Shown here: positions 16,083 to 24,649 of the stretch, one piece after another
How the letters are laid out: every line of letters begins with the position of its first letter
Numbering within the stretch: the stretch's first letter is position 1
DNA from: Paenibacillus sp. GSMTC-2017
Lineage (GTDB): Bacteria; Bacillota; Bacilli; Paenibacillales; Paenibacillaceae
Length of the DNA stretch: 64,000 nt
Direction of reading: 5' to 3'
NCBI RefSeq assembly: GCF_016019935.1
Contig: NZ_JAECMT010000003.1
Location: forward strand, 319,388 to 383,387
Notes under the pieces: model-generated
The model's database searches: none
What the model saw: only the letters and a program-made list of their open reading frames with translations
Told to the model about the DNA's origin: nothing
Made by a program: the position numbers and the translations under genes

Positions 16083-17837
16083 TTGGAACAAACAAAGCCG
16101 GTATATGGTGGGCTGAAGCAAGTATTTGCAGTAAGCCTCGGACTGTTTATCGTTTTTATAGACAGCACAATCGTGAATATTGCCTTGCCCAACATGATAG
16201 AGGAGTACAGTATAGGACTTGGAGCTGCATCTTGGATTATAAACTCATTTGTTATTACACTGGCAGTGTTGTTAGTAACGATGGGTAAACTGGCGGATAT
16301 ATTCGGGAAAGCAAGGTTTTTTCTAATCGGCTTGTTCCTATTTATGATCAGTTCCTTCTTGTGTGGAGCTGCGCCGAACGAAGAGAGTCTTATTATTTTC
16401 CGTGTCCTTCAAGGAATAAGTGGAGCGATGGTTATCCCAACGAGTATGGTATTAGTTCGCTCGGCAGTACCACCCGAACGTGCAGGACTTGCAATGGGAA
16501 TATGGGGAGCGGTTGGAGCACTTGCAGTTGCCATCGGGCCAAGCTTAGGCGGACTAATTACCGAATTAATTAATTGGCGCTGGGTTTTCTATATTAACGT
16601 TCCAGTTATTCTTATTGGATTGCCCCTTACATGGCTAGTATTCCGTGGAACAAAAGAAGAGCGGAAGCCGTTTCGCATCGATCTATGGGGTACAATTTCT
16701 TTAAGCTCTACATTATTTTTCTTAACGTATTCTATTCTTCAGGGACAAGAGTTTGGTTGGCTGTCTGGTAAAATTATTGCCAGCTTTGCCCTTAGTTTAA
16801 TAAGTGGATTAGCTTTTATTTTCATAGAACGAAAAGTGAAAGACCCGTTGCTCGATTTTACGATCCTGCAAAATCGGGCTTATGTTGCGGGAATTGCATC
16901 CAATCTGCTTAGCGGTATCGTTTTGATGGGTACGATGATATTACTCCCCATTTTCCTTGCAGAGGTAAAAGGATTTGATACACTGGATGCAGCTTTCGCC
17001 ATTACGCCCCTATCGGCTGTCATGCTGATCGTTGCACCGTTAGTTGGAAGACTAATCGATAAGGTAGGGTATGTTTGGCCATTAATTATCGGTTATATGA
17101 TCATCATTGCCGGATTTGGACTATTATCCACCGTACATGCCGATATGTCGGTCGTTCGGTTGGTCTGGTATATTGCAGTTGCAGGTGCTGGAATCGGGAT
17201 TATTATGGTGACCAGTGTTACAGTTAGTACTTCCGTTGTACGTCCGGATCAAATATCATTAGCTTCGGGAATATTTGCGATGATGCGTAACTTGGGCGGT
17301 GCAATTGGAGTTGCTTTATTCATTTCAATTACGCTCACCGGCTTGAACAGTCAGTCTTCGGTTATTGTGGATGAAGGCATTGCAAAGTTCAAGCAAGCTG
17401 ATCTGCCTCCAGTCGTTCAAGAGCAAGCGATTGCCCGATTGGAGGAGCGGCGGGAACACTTCTTCGATTTCAACAAACCTGCCCCGGAGTTCCAACTATC
17501 GTCGGAACAAAAGGAGGAGCTTATTGAACAGAAAAAGAAGGAGGCAATCGCTGCCCTTCCTGCTGGTACCGAAATAACAGCGAAGCTACAAGAGGAAATT
17601 GGACTGAAGATAGAGTCTGAGCTAAAAGTAGTAGAAGAAAAAGTGACGGCGATACGAGAATCTATTACAGAGCAGGGCAAGTCAGATGTCGCTGAGTCTA
17701 TGGGTAAAGCATTTTTGAGCGGCTTAATCCTTTGTGTATTGTTCAGCTTCACTATTGTTTTTCTGAGACGTAAGGCAATTGAAGGGTTACTGAATTCTCA
17801 TCCAGATAGAAAGTCTTCCGCATCACATTTTCACTAA
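16083..17837 (+). CDS. MFS multidrug/metabolite exporter, DHA2 (14-helix) family, with large C-terminal loop
   Basis: A 584-residue DHA2/EmrB-QacA-type drug:proton antiporter. Motif A (GKLADIFGKARFF), motif C-like helix (GAVGALAVAIGPSLGGLI) and DSTIVNIALP in helix 1 are clear. Helices 13 and 14 are separated by a hydrophilic, Glu/Lys-rich, coiled-coil-like stretch of about 120 residues (roughly 421-541), much longer than in QacA and on the outer side by topology. TTG 16083 is preferred because AAGGGAG lies 9 bases upstream; TTG 16074 abuts that site. It ends the operon and is the likely exporter of its product, or a self-resistance pump. Confidence 0.88.
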   Translation: MEQTKPVYGGLKQVFAVSLGLFIVFIDSTIVNIALPNMIEEYSIGLGAASWIINSFVITLAVLLVTMGKLADIFGKARFFLIGLFLFMISSFLCGAAPNEESLIIFRVLQGISGAMVIPTSMVLVRSAVPPERAGLAMGIWGAVGALAVAIGPSLGGLITELINWRWVFYINVPVILIGLPLTWLVFRGTKEERKPFRIDLWGTISLSSTLFFLTYSILQGQEFGWLSGKIIASFALSLISGLAFIFIERKVKDPLLDFTILQNRAYVAGIASNLLSGIVLMGTMILLPIFLAEVKGFDTLDAAFAITPLSAVMLIVAPLVGRLIDKVGYVWPLIIGYMIIIAGFGLLSTVHADMSVVRLVWYIAVAGAGIGIIMVTSVTVSTSVVRPDQISLASGIFAMMRNLGGAIGVALFISITLTGLNSQSSVIVDEGIAKFKQADLPPVVQEQAIARLEERREHFFDFNKPAPEFQLSSEQKEELIEQKKKEAIAALPAGTEITAKLQEEIGLKIESELKVVEEKVTAIRESITEQGKSDVAESMGKAFLSGLILCVLFSFTIVFLRRKAIEGLLNSHPDRKSSASHFH

Positions 17838-17844
17838 TGTTATG

Positions 17845-17918
17845 ATCCCCTTAAGTTTGACCGTGCCGATTGACTCTTTTAAGAGTTTATGGATACTGTT
17901 GATCGAAGGGGATTTTTT
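17845..17918 (+). terminator. Operon terminator after the MFS gene
   Basis: ATCCCCTT at 17845-17852 pairs with AAGGGGAT at 17906-17913, followed by TTTTTT. The long loop contains its own small hairpin (CTCTT/AAGAG). It closes the operon that begins with the LuxE-type gene. Confidence 0.65.
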
Positions 17919-17997
17919 ATGTCTACAGGGTGAGTTTGAAAGGGATACTTACAATAGTGTACGCTTAGTGTAAATAAAGTTTAAGGATGTGTCTTGC

Positions 17998-18732
17998 GTG
18001 AAGCAAAATAAATATGATGATTCCGATTTTTTTGCACAATATAGTGGAATGCCTAGATCAATTGGAGGGCTGAATGCAGCAGGAGAATGGCAAGAACTTC
18101 GTGCAATGCTTCCTGATCTACAGGGTAAAAGAGTGCTTGATCTAGGCTGTGGCTTTGGCTGGCACTGCCGTTATGCACGCGAACAAGATGCTAGCTCAGT
18201 AATAGGTGTTGACTTGTCTGAGAACATGCTAGAAAAAGCTAAGGAGATGACGGACGATCCAGAGATCACATACATCCGTCTTGCTATCGAAGATATTGAA
18301 TTTCAAGCTGAACAGTTTGACGTAGTAATAAGTTCACTAGCGCTCCATTATGTTGAACGATTCGATCTCCTTTGCCAGAAAGTTTATACCTATCTTGCAC
18401 CTGGAGGTACTTTCGTACTTTCGGTTGAGCATCCAGTATTCACTTCATTAGCATCTCAGGATTGGATATACGGCACTGATGGAGAAAGATTGCATTGGCC
18501 TGTCGATGACTATCACCATGAAGGATTACGGGAAACTAGATTTCTAGGCAATGATGTCATTAAATATCATCGAAACGTCGCAACACATATGAATGCACTA
18601 ATTGATGCAGGTTTTACGATTACTAAGGTATCTGAGCCGGGCCCTTCGAAAGAAATGCTTGAGAAAGTACCTGGCATGCAAGATGAGCTGCGCAGACCGA
18701 TTTTTCTTATGTTTTCAGCAGTTAAAAAGTAG
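17998..18732 (+). CDS. Class I SAM-dependent methyltransferase
   Basis: About 244 residues with a Rossmann methyltransferase fold: motif I VLDLGCGFGWHCRYA (residues about 40-54), the acidic SAM ribose binder in VIGVDLSENML, motif II FDVVISSLALHYV and motif III LAPGGTFVLSVEHPVF. It resembles the UbiE/small-molecule group of unknown substrate. GTG 17998 is chosen for its AAGGATG site 8 bases upstream. It lies after the MFS operon's terminator and has its own terminator, so it is probably not part of that operon. Confidence 0.88.
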   Translation: MKQNKYDDSDFFAQYSGMPRSIGGLNAAGEWQELRAMLPDLQGKRVLDLGCGFGWHCRYAREQDASSVIGVDLSENMLEKAKEMTDDPEITYIRLAIEDIEFQAEQFDVVISSLALHYVERFDLLCQKVYTYLAPGGTFVLSVEHPVFTSLASQDWIYGTDGERLHWPVDDYHHEGLRETRFLGNDVIKYHRNVATHMNALIDAGFTITKVSEPGPSKEMLEKVPGMQDELRRPIFLMFSAVKK

Positions 18733-18768
18733 GGAAGTGTTCTAGATTAGTATGATGAAATAGGATAC

Positions 18769-18807
18769 AGAGCAGGGAGGGATATGACCTCCGCTGCTCT
18801 TTTTTTG
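18769..18807 (+). terminator. Intrinsic terminator after the methyltransferase gene
   Basis: AGAGCAG and GGAGG at 18769-18780 pair with CCTCC and CTGCTCT at 18788-18800, followed by seven T residues. Confidence 0.85.
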
Positions 18808-18913
18808 ATAAAATCACATCCAGGGTAACTATCTTGCTCATAAAATATCATTATGTATAGTTGTCTATTTTCTTTGAATGATACGTGTATTGATTGCACT
18901 CTTTAATTTTATG

Positions 18914-18922
18914 CATATGATA
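18914..18922 (+). promoter_or_regulatory. Possible sigma-K-type -10 element before the collagen-like gene
   Basis: CATATGATA matches the CATANNNTA -10 of late mother-cell sigma-K promoters. An AC dinucleotide for the -35 lies 14 bases upstream, a shorter spacing than usual. This fits expression of an exosporium protein late in sporulation, but the element is short and could be chance. Confidence 0.3.
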
Positions 18923-18968
18923 TCTAGTTACGATATTAGATCCGTGAAATATGAGAAGGAGAATGATA

Positions 18969-20045
18969 ATGTCACAAGCAAATATTCCTAATATTACTCC
19001 GCTAATTACATTAACTAGAGACGATGCAATTAATCTATTACTTTCCTCCATTGCATTAGAAGAACTAGGGCTTAGTCACATCTTGAATGCTGAAGGAGAA
19101 AAACTCCAATTTGTACTTGGTACTCTGCCGGGAGTATCATCCCCTCCAGCAACAATTAGTGACATTTTGACTATTAATGAAAGCGTTAGGGACACAATTA
19201 ATGCCGTCACGAAAAAAGAGTTTTTATTAGACAGTAAGCTTAACAGTATTTTGAATACACCAATTGCGGTTGGTCCAACTGGTCCTACTGGGGCGACAGG
19301 ACCAACTGGCCCTGCGGAAGGTGCTACGGGAGCAACGGGAGCAACAGGAGCAACGGGAGCAACGGGAGCAACGGGAGCAACGGGAGCAACGGGATCAACA
19401 GGAGCAACGGGAGCAACGGGAGCAACGGGTGCCACGGGAGCAACAGGAGCAACAGGAGCAACAGGAGCAACAGGAGCAACAGGAGCAACGGGAGCAACAG
19501 GAGCAACAGGAGCAACGGGAGCGACGGGTGCAACAGGAGCAACTGGAGCGGCGCCGACGAATTTTACAAAAGTTATTAATTTTGGTGGGAATAACGTTGG
19601 ATTCCAACGACTATCAGGATCACCTGGAGCGCTTTCGAATGCTGTACCATATGTGGATGCTGCGGATGGAAGTATTGTAGCTTTTTCAGGAGGAATAAAT
19701 GTAAACAACTTACCAGCTGGAACGTATAATTTTCTAGTATGTTTTGATGTTATTAATAATGCAGCAATACCATTACCAGCCAACGTCATATCTACAATTA
19801 CGTTAACAACAACGGCTGTCCTTACTGGAACTATCGTTTTCTCAATTAGACCTACAGATGTAGGAGCTCAGCCTGTGCGCATTTCCAACGGAGCTGCTTA
19901 TGTAGTCACACCTAGTGCGACAGTAACATGGACCAGTAATATAGCTGGTGACCCTGTCACAAGAAATGATGCAATTTCATTATTCCTAGATATGAATATT
20001 GCACAAAGTGCCGTTTATTCCGTTTATATCTCATCAGCAATCTAA
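18969..20045 (+). CDS. BclA-like collagen-like exosporium/spore-surface protein
   Basis: A 358-residue protein in three parts. Residues 1-100 carry a leader seen in clostridial and bacillar spore-surface proteins ([20 protein letters not shown]). Residues about 101-192 are Gly-X-Thr triplets, nearly all Gly-Ala-Thr, that would form a collagen triple helix. The last 165 residues are a beta-rich C-terminal domain like the trimeric C1q/TNF-type head of BclA. Such proteins make the hair-like nap on the exosporium. ATG 18969 is chosen over 18951 and 18963 because AAGGAGA lies 6 bases upstream. It is monocistronic. The minus-strand open frame through the repeats is an artefact. Confidence 0.88.
   Translation: MSQANIPNITPLITLTRDDAINLLLSSIALEELGLSHILNAEGEKLQFVLGTLPGVSSPPATISDILTINESVRDTINAVTKKEFLLDSKLNSILNTPIAVGPTGPTGATGPTGPAEGATGATGATGATGATGATGATGATGSTGATGATGATGATGATGATGATGATGATGATGATGATGATGATGATGATGAAPTNFTKVINFGGNNVGFQRLSGSPGALSNAVPYVDAADGSIVAFSGGINVNNLPAGTYNFLVCFDVINNAAIPLPANVISTITLTTTAVLTGTIVFSIRPTDVGAQPVRISNGAAYVVTPSATVTWTSNIAGDPVTRNDAISLFLDMNIAQSAVYSVYISSAI
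19320..19544 (+). repeat. 9-bp tandem repeat encoding Gly-Ala-Thr collagen triplets
   Basis: About 25 in-frame copies of a 9-base unit close to GGAGCAACG or GGAGCAACA, with one GGATCAACA (Gly-Ser-Thr) and a few synonymous changes. Tracts like this change length by slippage and unequal recombination, so copy number is likely to vary between strains. Confidence 0.9.
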
Positions 20046-20085
20046 AAGGAATGGACTAATAGTTATTAATCGAATTGTCATTTGA

Positions 20086-20130
20086 GAGCTGTAACGGGAC
20101 ATAAACTTGTCTTCTGTTACAGCTCTTTTT
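20086..20130 (+). terminator. Intrinsic terminator after the collagen-like gene
   Basis: GAGCTGTAAC at 20086-20095 pairs perfectly with GTTACAGCTC at 20116-20125, followed by TTTTT. Confidence 0.85.
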
Positions 20131-20225
20131 GGGTTATTTAGTTATAATCATTAATTACATTCCTATTAGATATTAATTGGTATAGCATGAATTATGGAAA
20201 CATTCTTATATAGTGAGGTGTTGAA

Positions 20226-21227
20226 ATGACGGAGAGGTTAGACACAGATTCTCAAGATGAGATAAGGAAAACAATAACGAAGTCGAAAAATACGGCGCTT
20301 AGAGCTCTTCAAAACTACGACTTGGATTGGGATCAAATCCAATTCAATCAATTATCAGATACATGCACTTTCAAGATAAAGACGAGTAATGACGGAGATT
20401 TTTTGCTTAGAGTACATTTAGGGGCGACTAGTGAGGAAGTTAATTCCGAGATCTTATGGCTAGATGATCTGAATGCAAAGTTAGGCGACACACTTCCAAA
20501 AGGAGTGTTAGATCGTAACGGCGCACGAACGGTGCAAATCGATCATGTGGATGGAACATTCAATTGCGTATCACTTATGCGATGGGTGGAAGGGGAACAT
20601 TTTGATTGGCCTCTAACAGATGAGCAAGCTTACAAAGAAGGCGTTCTCTTAGCAAATTTACATGGGACATCACAGCAATTTCATATACCTTCTCAATTCA
20701 CTCGCCCTATATGGGGGGAAGAAAGTTTTCATAGATCAATGCATCGTTTTACGAAATATTACGATACGTTTTTAACCGATGTAGATTTTGCATTGTATCA
20801 GTCCGCAGCGGATAAAATAATCTCTAACATAAAGAAGTTCCGAATAGATGACGAAAGCTACGGTTTAGTACATGGCGATTTGCACCAAGGGAATATCATC
20901 TTTCATAATGGCGAGCCGCGTCCAATAGATTTTGGCAGATGTGGATTTGGTTATTTTGTTTACGATATCGCACATACGATCCTGGGGCTTTATCCCCCAC
21001 AGAGGAGATTAGTGCTAGAAGGATACGAGAGCATCAGAAAACTAACTCAGAACTGTATACAAGAGTTAGAAACTTTTATGGTAATGGTTATGATCGAAAA
21101 TTATAGTCACCACGCCTCTGACCCAAGAGAATGGGAAGGGCTAAGGGAAGAGCAGCCATACGCCCAAGCTATTCTAAAAAACTTCTTAAATGAAGAACCA
21201 TTTCTATTTAATGAAATAAAGATATGA
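20226..21227 (+). CDS. Aminoglycoside phosphotransferase (APH)/choline kinase-family kinase
   Basis: A 333-residue small-molecule kinase. The catalytic loop is YGLVHGDLHQGNIIF (residues about 215-229; Asp of HGDLHxGN is the base), the metal-binding Asp is in PRPIDFGRCGFG, and the N-lobe CTFKIKTSNDGDFLLRVH holds the ATP lysine/arginine region. Homologues phosphorylate aminoglycosides, choline, homoserine or sugars; the large acidic C-terminal part is like the stress-type members rather than a proven resistance enzyme. ATG 20226 follows a GAGGTG site. It is flanked by terminators on both sides. Confidence 0.82.
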   Translation: MTERLDTDSQDEIRKTITKSKNTALRALQNYDLDWDQIQFNQLSDTCTFKIKTSNDGDFLLRVHLGATSEEVNSEILWLDDLNAKLGDTLPKGVLDRNGARTVQIDHVDGTFNCVSLMRWVEGEHFDWPLTDEQAYKEGVLLANLHGTSQQFHIPSQFTRPIWGEESFHRSMHRFTKYYDTFLTDVDFALYQSAADKIISNIKKFRIDDESYGLVHGDLHQGNIIFHNGEPRPIDFGRCGFGYFVYDIAHTILGLYPPQRRLVLEGYESIRKLTQNCIQELETFMVMVMIENYSHHASDPREWEGLREEQPYAQAILKNFLNEEPFLFNEIKI

Positions 21228-21230
21228 GTT

Positions 21231-21276
21231 AAAATACAGAGAATGGAAAGTGAAATTTCCAATACTCTGTATTTTT
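21231..21276 (+). terminator. Intrinsic terminator after the kinase gene
   Basis: AAAATACAGAG at 21231-21241 pairs with CTCTGTATTTT at 21265-21275, with an inner GGAAA/TTTCC pairing. Confidence 0.8.
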
Positions 21277-21315
21277 CTGTTTTTAAAGCCGATAGGAAGT
21301 AGAGAGGTGAGAGGA

Positions 21316-21826
21316 ATGAACTTTACTCCACTAGAGGGTAACCGAATATCATTAATCCCTCTTGAAGTAGGACATGCCAATGCACTATTTCAATGTTCGC
21401 AGTTTCCAGAGCTATGTTGAGGCAGCAATCGCAGAGAGGGAATGTGGGGAACAATTTCCTTATGTTGTCTTTGATAAGCAACTTCAAAAAATAGTCGGAA
21501 TGACTCGTTACTTACGAATATCACCTTCGCATAAAAACGTAAACATTGGCTGGACGTGGTACTCTCCAGAGGTTTGGCGATCATCAGTAAACACAGAGTG
21601 CAAATATTTATTACTGAAATATGCGTTTGAAGGTTGGGAAGCAGTACGTGTTGAGATCATTACGACAACGACGCATAATCGTTCTCAAAAAGCTATTGAG
21701 AGGTTGGGGGCAACAAGAGAAGGCATTTTGAGAAAGAAATATAATGGTCTTGATTATGTCATATACAGCATTATTGATGAAGATTGGGCAGACGTTAAAA
21801 GTCGTCTCGAAGCGTATTTAAAATAG
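21316..21826 (+). pseudogene. RimJ/RimL-type GNAT acetyltransferase, broken by out-of-frame internal deletion
   Basis: ATG 21316, with a GAGAGGA ribosome site, opens a frame that reads like the N terminus of a RimJ/RimL GNAT (FTPLEGNRISLIPLEVGHANALF...FPEL) but stops at 21418-21420. The rest of the domain continues at once in another frame (SYVEAAIAERECGEQFPYVVFD, then GWTWYSPEVWRSSVNTECKYLLL and the motif-B region NRSQKAIERLGATREG). Compared with the family, some 20-25 residues are missing between FPEL and SYVEA. An independent start at 21374 would lack the first strand and helix, so a functional short protein is unlikely. Confidence 0.75.
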
Positions 21827-21847
21827 ACCTCATAAGGAGAGACGGAA

Positions 21848-22567
21848 ATGAAATCATATATTGTATTTGGAGCTAGTAAAGGTTTAGGAGATGCATTTGT
21901 AAAAGGATTGCCACAAGCAGGGGATAGAGTTTGGGTTGTTTCTCGAACTAGACCAGATAGCGTAGATTTGAATGATGGCGTTCATAGAGTATGGATTCAA
22001 GCAGATTTGTCCCAGCAGCATGCATCTTCCATCATTTCCGAGGCTTTGCAAGGCGAAAAACTTGATGTACTCCTATACAATGTGGGCATCTGGGAAAAGG
22101 AAGGTTTCGAGGATCATTACGATTTTGAAAAGGATACACCTGCAGAAATCGCAAACATTATCCATGTAAATATGACTTCGACAATTATTTGTATCCAATC
22201 ATTATTGCCGAACCTTCGGAAATCAGATGCGGGTAAAATCATTTTGACAGGATCATCGGCAGGGCTAGATAATACAAATAATACACAAGTTTCGTTCGTC
22301 GCTTCAAAGTTTGGGATGCGAGGTATTGCTAGCGCATTGCGGGAGTATGTGCGTAAGGACGGGATTGCTGTCACTTGTATAAACCCTGGAGAGCTGGCAG
22401 CCGAAATCCCTTATGAAGATGGAGCTGAACGAGCTATAGTTGAATACAATGGTACGCGGATACCTGTTCAAGATATTGTTGCTCTAGTGAAGTGTGTTGT
22501 AAGTTTATCGAATGTGTCTTGTGTAAAAGAAATAAATATACCAGCAATTACGGATGTGAATGCTTAA
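21848..22567 (+). CDS. Short-chain dehydrogenase/reductase-like protein with Tyr-to-Phe at the active site
   Basis: A 239-residue SDR fold. The NAD(P)-binding motif is FGASKGLG (residues 7-14), NVG is at 78-80 and the catalytic serine region is ILTGSSAG (132-139). The YxxxK motif reads FVASK: Phe150 replaces the catalytic tyrosine while Lys154 remains. Loss of this hydroxyl usually cripples classical SDR chemistry, so the protein may be inactive, regulatory or use a different mechanism. ATG 21848 has an AAGGAGAG site and follows the GNAT pseudogene by 21 bases, suggesting the two were once one operon. Confidence 0.83.
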   Translation: MKSYIVFGASKGLGDAFVKGLPQAGDRVWVVSRTRPDSVDLNDGVHRVWIQADLSQQHASSIISEALQGEKLDVLLYNVGIWEKEGFEDHYDFEKDTPAEIANIIHVNMTSTIICIQSLLPNLRKSDAGKIILTGSSAGLDNTNNTQVSFVASKFGMRGIASALREYVRKDGIAVTCINPGELAAEIPYEDGAERAIVEYNGTRIPVQDIVALVKCVVSLSNVSCVKEINIPAITDVNA

Positions 22568-22614
22568 CTTAATAGAGTAGTATAATTAGATTAACGTTTT
22601 CAAAAAACAGCGTA

Positions 22615-22645
22615 GAGCCGTCATTCTATTAAAGAGGATGGCGGC
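22615..22645. terminator. Weak hairpin between convergent genes
   Basis: AGCCGTCAT pairs with ATGGCGGCT (one G-T pair) across the 3' ends of the SDR gene and the convergent methyltransferase. The T-run is poor. Confidence 0.4.
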
Positions 22646-23193
22646 TTTATCGCATCAACAATAAGGGACACGAAACCGAGCTCACCATCTTGGTTACGGT
22701 GATCGAATTTTTTGGAACGATAAATGAAACCTTGTGTTTCATCCCAATCATTACTATGAAACTGACCATCTTCATCGCAATATTCCAGTAATTTAACTTC
22801 AAATCCTGCTCGTTCAAACATGGAGACAATGCTAGCGTAGTTGTGAACAATTTTATGGCTTGCGGCTGGATGATCGATTGGTCCTGGCCCGTCGATTTTA
22901 ACCATGTTTTGATATTCTGCATTCGGGAAAAAAGCATCGGGTACAGCACAGCGGATATATCCTCCTGGTTTTAAAAATTCCATACATAAAATTGCTGCTT
23001 CAGTGCCTTCTTCATAGTCTAAATGCTCCCAAACATGTTCCGCTAGTATTGCATCTATCGAATTAGGGGTAAATTTCGATTCCCAATGTGACCGTTCTAC
23101 TAGATTCAGTTCTTCTTCTTGTGTGTGAAGCCATCCAGGGTTGTTGTTCTGGAGTCCTGCACCAATAACCACTTTTATTTGTTCCTGACTCAT
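22621..23193 (-). CDS. SAM-dependent methyltransferase-like protein
   Basis: A 190-residue protein resembling short class I methyltransferases, with motifs VVIGAGLQNN at the start (a poor motif I), SIDAILAEHVWEHLDYEEG in the position of motif II and LKPGGYIRCAVPDAFFPN as motif III. The segment preceding the usual long N-terminal helix is lacking, as in the predicted-SAM methyltransferase group. Substrate unknown. ATG 23193 has only a weak ribosome site. Confidence 0.72.
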   Translation of the reverse strand: MSQEQIKVVIGAGLQNNNPGWLHTQEEELNLVERSHWESKFTPNSIDAILAEHVWEHLDYEEGTEAAILCMEFLKPGGYIRCAVPDAFFPNAEYQNMVKIDGPGPIDHPAASHKIVHNYASIVSMFERAGFEVKLLEYCDEDGQFHSNDWDETQGFIYRSKKFDHRNQDGELGFVSLIVDAIKPPSSLIE

Positions 23194-23314
23194 TTACATC
23201 CACATCCAATCGATCTATTCATTTTAAATAATTTTACGATATTATTACTATTAAATATAGGACAATCCCATCCGTAACTTGCAAAAAAATTATTTGATCT
23301 ATTTTTCAATAGTT

Positions 23315-23341
23315 GGTCGAGTTATTCGTTTGTTATTCGTC
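23315..23341 (+). promoter_or_regulatory. Candidate ECF-type promoter of the sigma factor gene
   Basis: GGTCGA ending at 23320 and CGTC at 23338-23341 are separated by 17 bases. The same GTCGA-N17-CGT layout precedes the DGPF gene downstream. It agrees with my recollection of the TGTCGA/CGTC type of promoter used by ECF42 sigma factors, which would make the gene autoregulated. Confidence 0.45.
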
Positions 23342-23370
23342 ATTACTATAGGGAGGGGACATATACAATC

Positions 23371-24621
23371 GTGAATAGTTCCGCTGTAGAGCGTACAATA
23401 GATGCCATTTGGCGGATTGAATCTGCTAAAGTAATTGCAGGATTGACTAGAATCGTACGAGATGTAGCACTTGCTGAAGACCTTGCACAGGATGCGCTAG
23501 TAATTGCACTCGAAAAATGGCCAGATACAGGCATTCCGGATAATCCTGGAGCCTGGTTAATGACTACAGCGAAGCGTCGTGCTATCGACTATCTTCGTAG
23601 AAATAAAAAGCGTGATCAGAAATATGAAGAGTTAGGTCGCAGCGGCGAACTATACTCAGAGGATGATATTGATATGGCTATGGATGGCGAGGTCGGAGAT
23701 GATATCCTTCGATTAATCTTCACGACATGTCATCCAGCGTTGTCCCAGGAGGCAAGAGTAGCGTTAACGTTGCGACTACTTTGCGGCTTGACGACTGATG
23801 AGATTGCACATGCTTTTCTAGTTGCTGAAACGACCATTGCACAACGAATCGTTCGGGCGAAACGTACATTAAGCGCATCACGTTCTGACTTTGAAGTTCC
23901 TGTCGGTGAGCAATTGAAGGAACGTCTTCCCGCAGTGCTCGAAGTTATCTACCTCATGTTTAATGAGGGATATACGGCGACTTCTGGGGGTAACTTGATT
24001 CGACCGTTGTTATGTCAAGAAGCGTTAAGACTCGGACGTATTTTAGCTGAGATTGCACGTAACGAACCTGAGGTTCACGGCTTAGTCGCACTGATGGAAA
24101 TTCAATCGTCCAGGTTCAAAACGAGGGTGAATGCAACAGGAGAACCGATTCTACTCATGGATCAAAATCGTGTATTATGGGATCAGCTGTTGATCCGCCG
24201 TGGATTATCTGCACTAGAGCGTGCGCAAAGTATCGGACGTCCGCTTGGTCCATATTCGCTTCAAGCTGCAATTACTGCATGCCATGCGGAAGCTCGGATT
24301 GCATCTGAAACGAACTGGACTCGCATTGCTGCTCTATATGAAGCTCTGTCTCGCATAATGCCATCTCCAATTGTAGAGCTGAACCGGGCAGTAGCTATTG
24401 CAATGGCATTTGGTTCAGCATATGGACTTCAAATTGTAGATGAACTGAATACTGTTCCAGCGTTAAAGGATTATCATCTGCTACCAAGCGTTCGAGGAGA
24501 TCTCTTGGCAAAATTGGACCGTATGGACGAAGCACGTAAAGAGTTTGAACATGCAGCGTCACTTACTCGCAACGAGAGGGAGCGGGTGCTTTTGCTGAAG
24601 CGCGCAGCTGAGTGCGAATAA
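23371..24621 (+). CDS. ECF sigma factor with C-terminal extension (ECF42-like, DUF6596)
   Basis: A 416-residue sigma factor, twice the normal ECF length. Sigma2 (LTRIVRDVALAEDLAQDALVIALEKWP, then AKRRAIDYLRRNK) and sigma4 (EARVALTLRLLCGLTTDEIAHAFLVAETTIAQRIVRAKRTL) are intact. They are followed from about residue 185 by a helical TPR-like extension (VIYLMFNEGYTATSG, ... PLGPYSLQAAITACHAEA, ... PSPIVELNRAVAIAMAFG) typical of the ECF42 group. This group has no anti-sigma factor; the extension is needed for activity and the usual target is a YCII/DGPF gene, which lies just downstream. The GTG start at 23371 is 12 bases past a GGGAGGGG site. Confidence 0.9.
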   Translation: MNSSAVERTIDAIWRIESAKVIAGLTRIVRDVALAEDLAQDALVIALEKWPDTGIPDNPGAWLMTTAKRRAIDYLRRNKKRDQKYEELGRSGELYSEDDIDMAMDGEVGDDILRLIFTTCHPALSQEARVALTLRLLCGLTTDEIAHAFLVAETTIAQRIVRAKRTLSASRSDFEVPVGEQLKERLPAVLEVIYLMFNEGYTATSGGNLIRPLLCQEALRLGRILAEIARNEPEVHGLVALMEIQSSRFKTRVNATGEPILLMDQNRVLWDQLLIRRGLSALERAQSIGRPLGPYSLQAAITACHAEARIASETNWTRIAALYEALSRIMPSPIVELNRAVAIAMAFGSAYGLQIVDELNTVPALKDYHLLPSVRGDLLAKLDRMDEARKEFEHAASLTRNERERVLLLKRAAECE

Positions 24622-24649
24622 ACGGAATAATATTATTTTTGTGTAAAGT

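Noticed and set aside
19320..19544. Regular repeats resembling a CRISPR-like array
   Set aside because: Units are 9 bp without spacers and code for Gly-X-Thr triplets.
19076..19789. Long minus-strand open frame of Ala-Pro-Val repeats opposite the collagen-like gene
   Set aside because: It arises from the 9-bp repeat read backwards, has no ribosome site, and the plus strand has a proper start, terminator and known domains.
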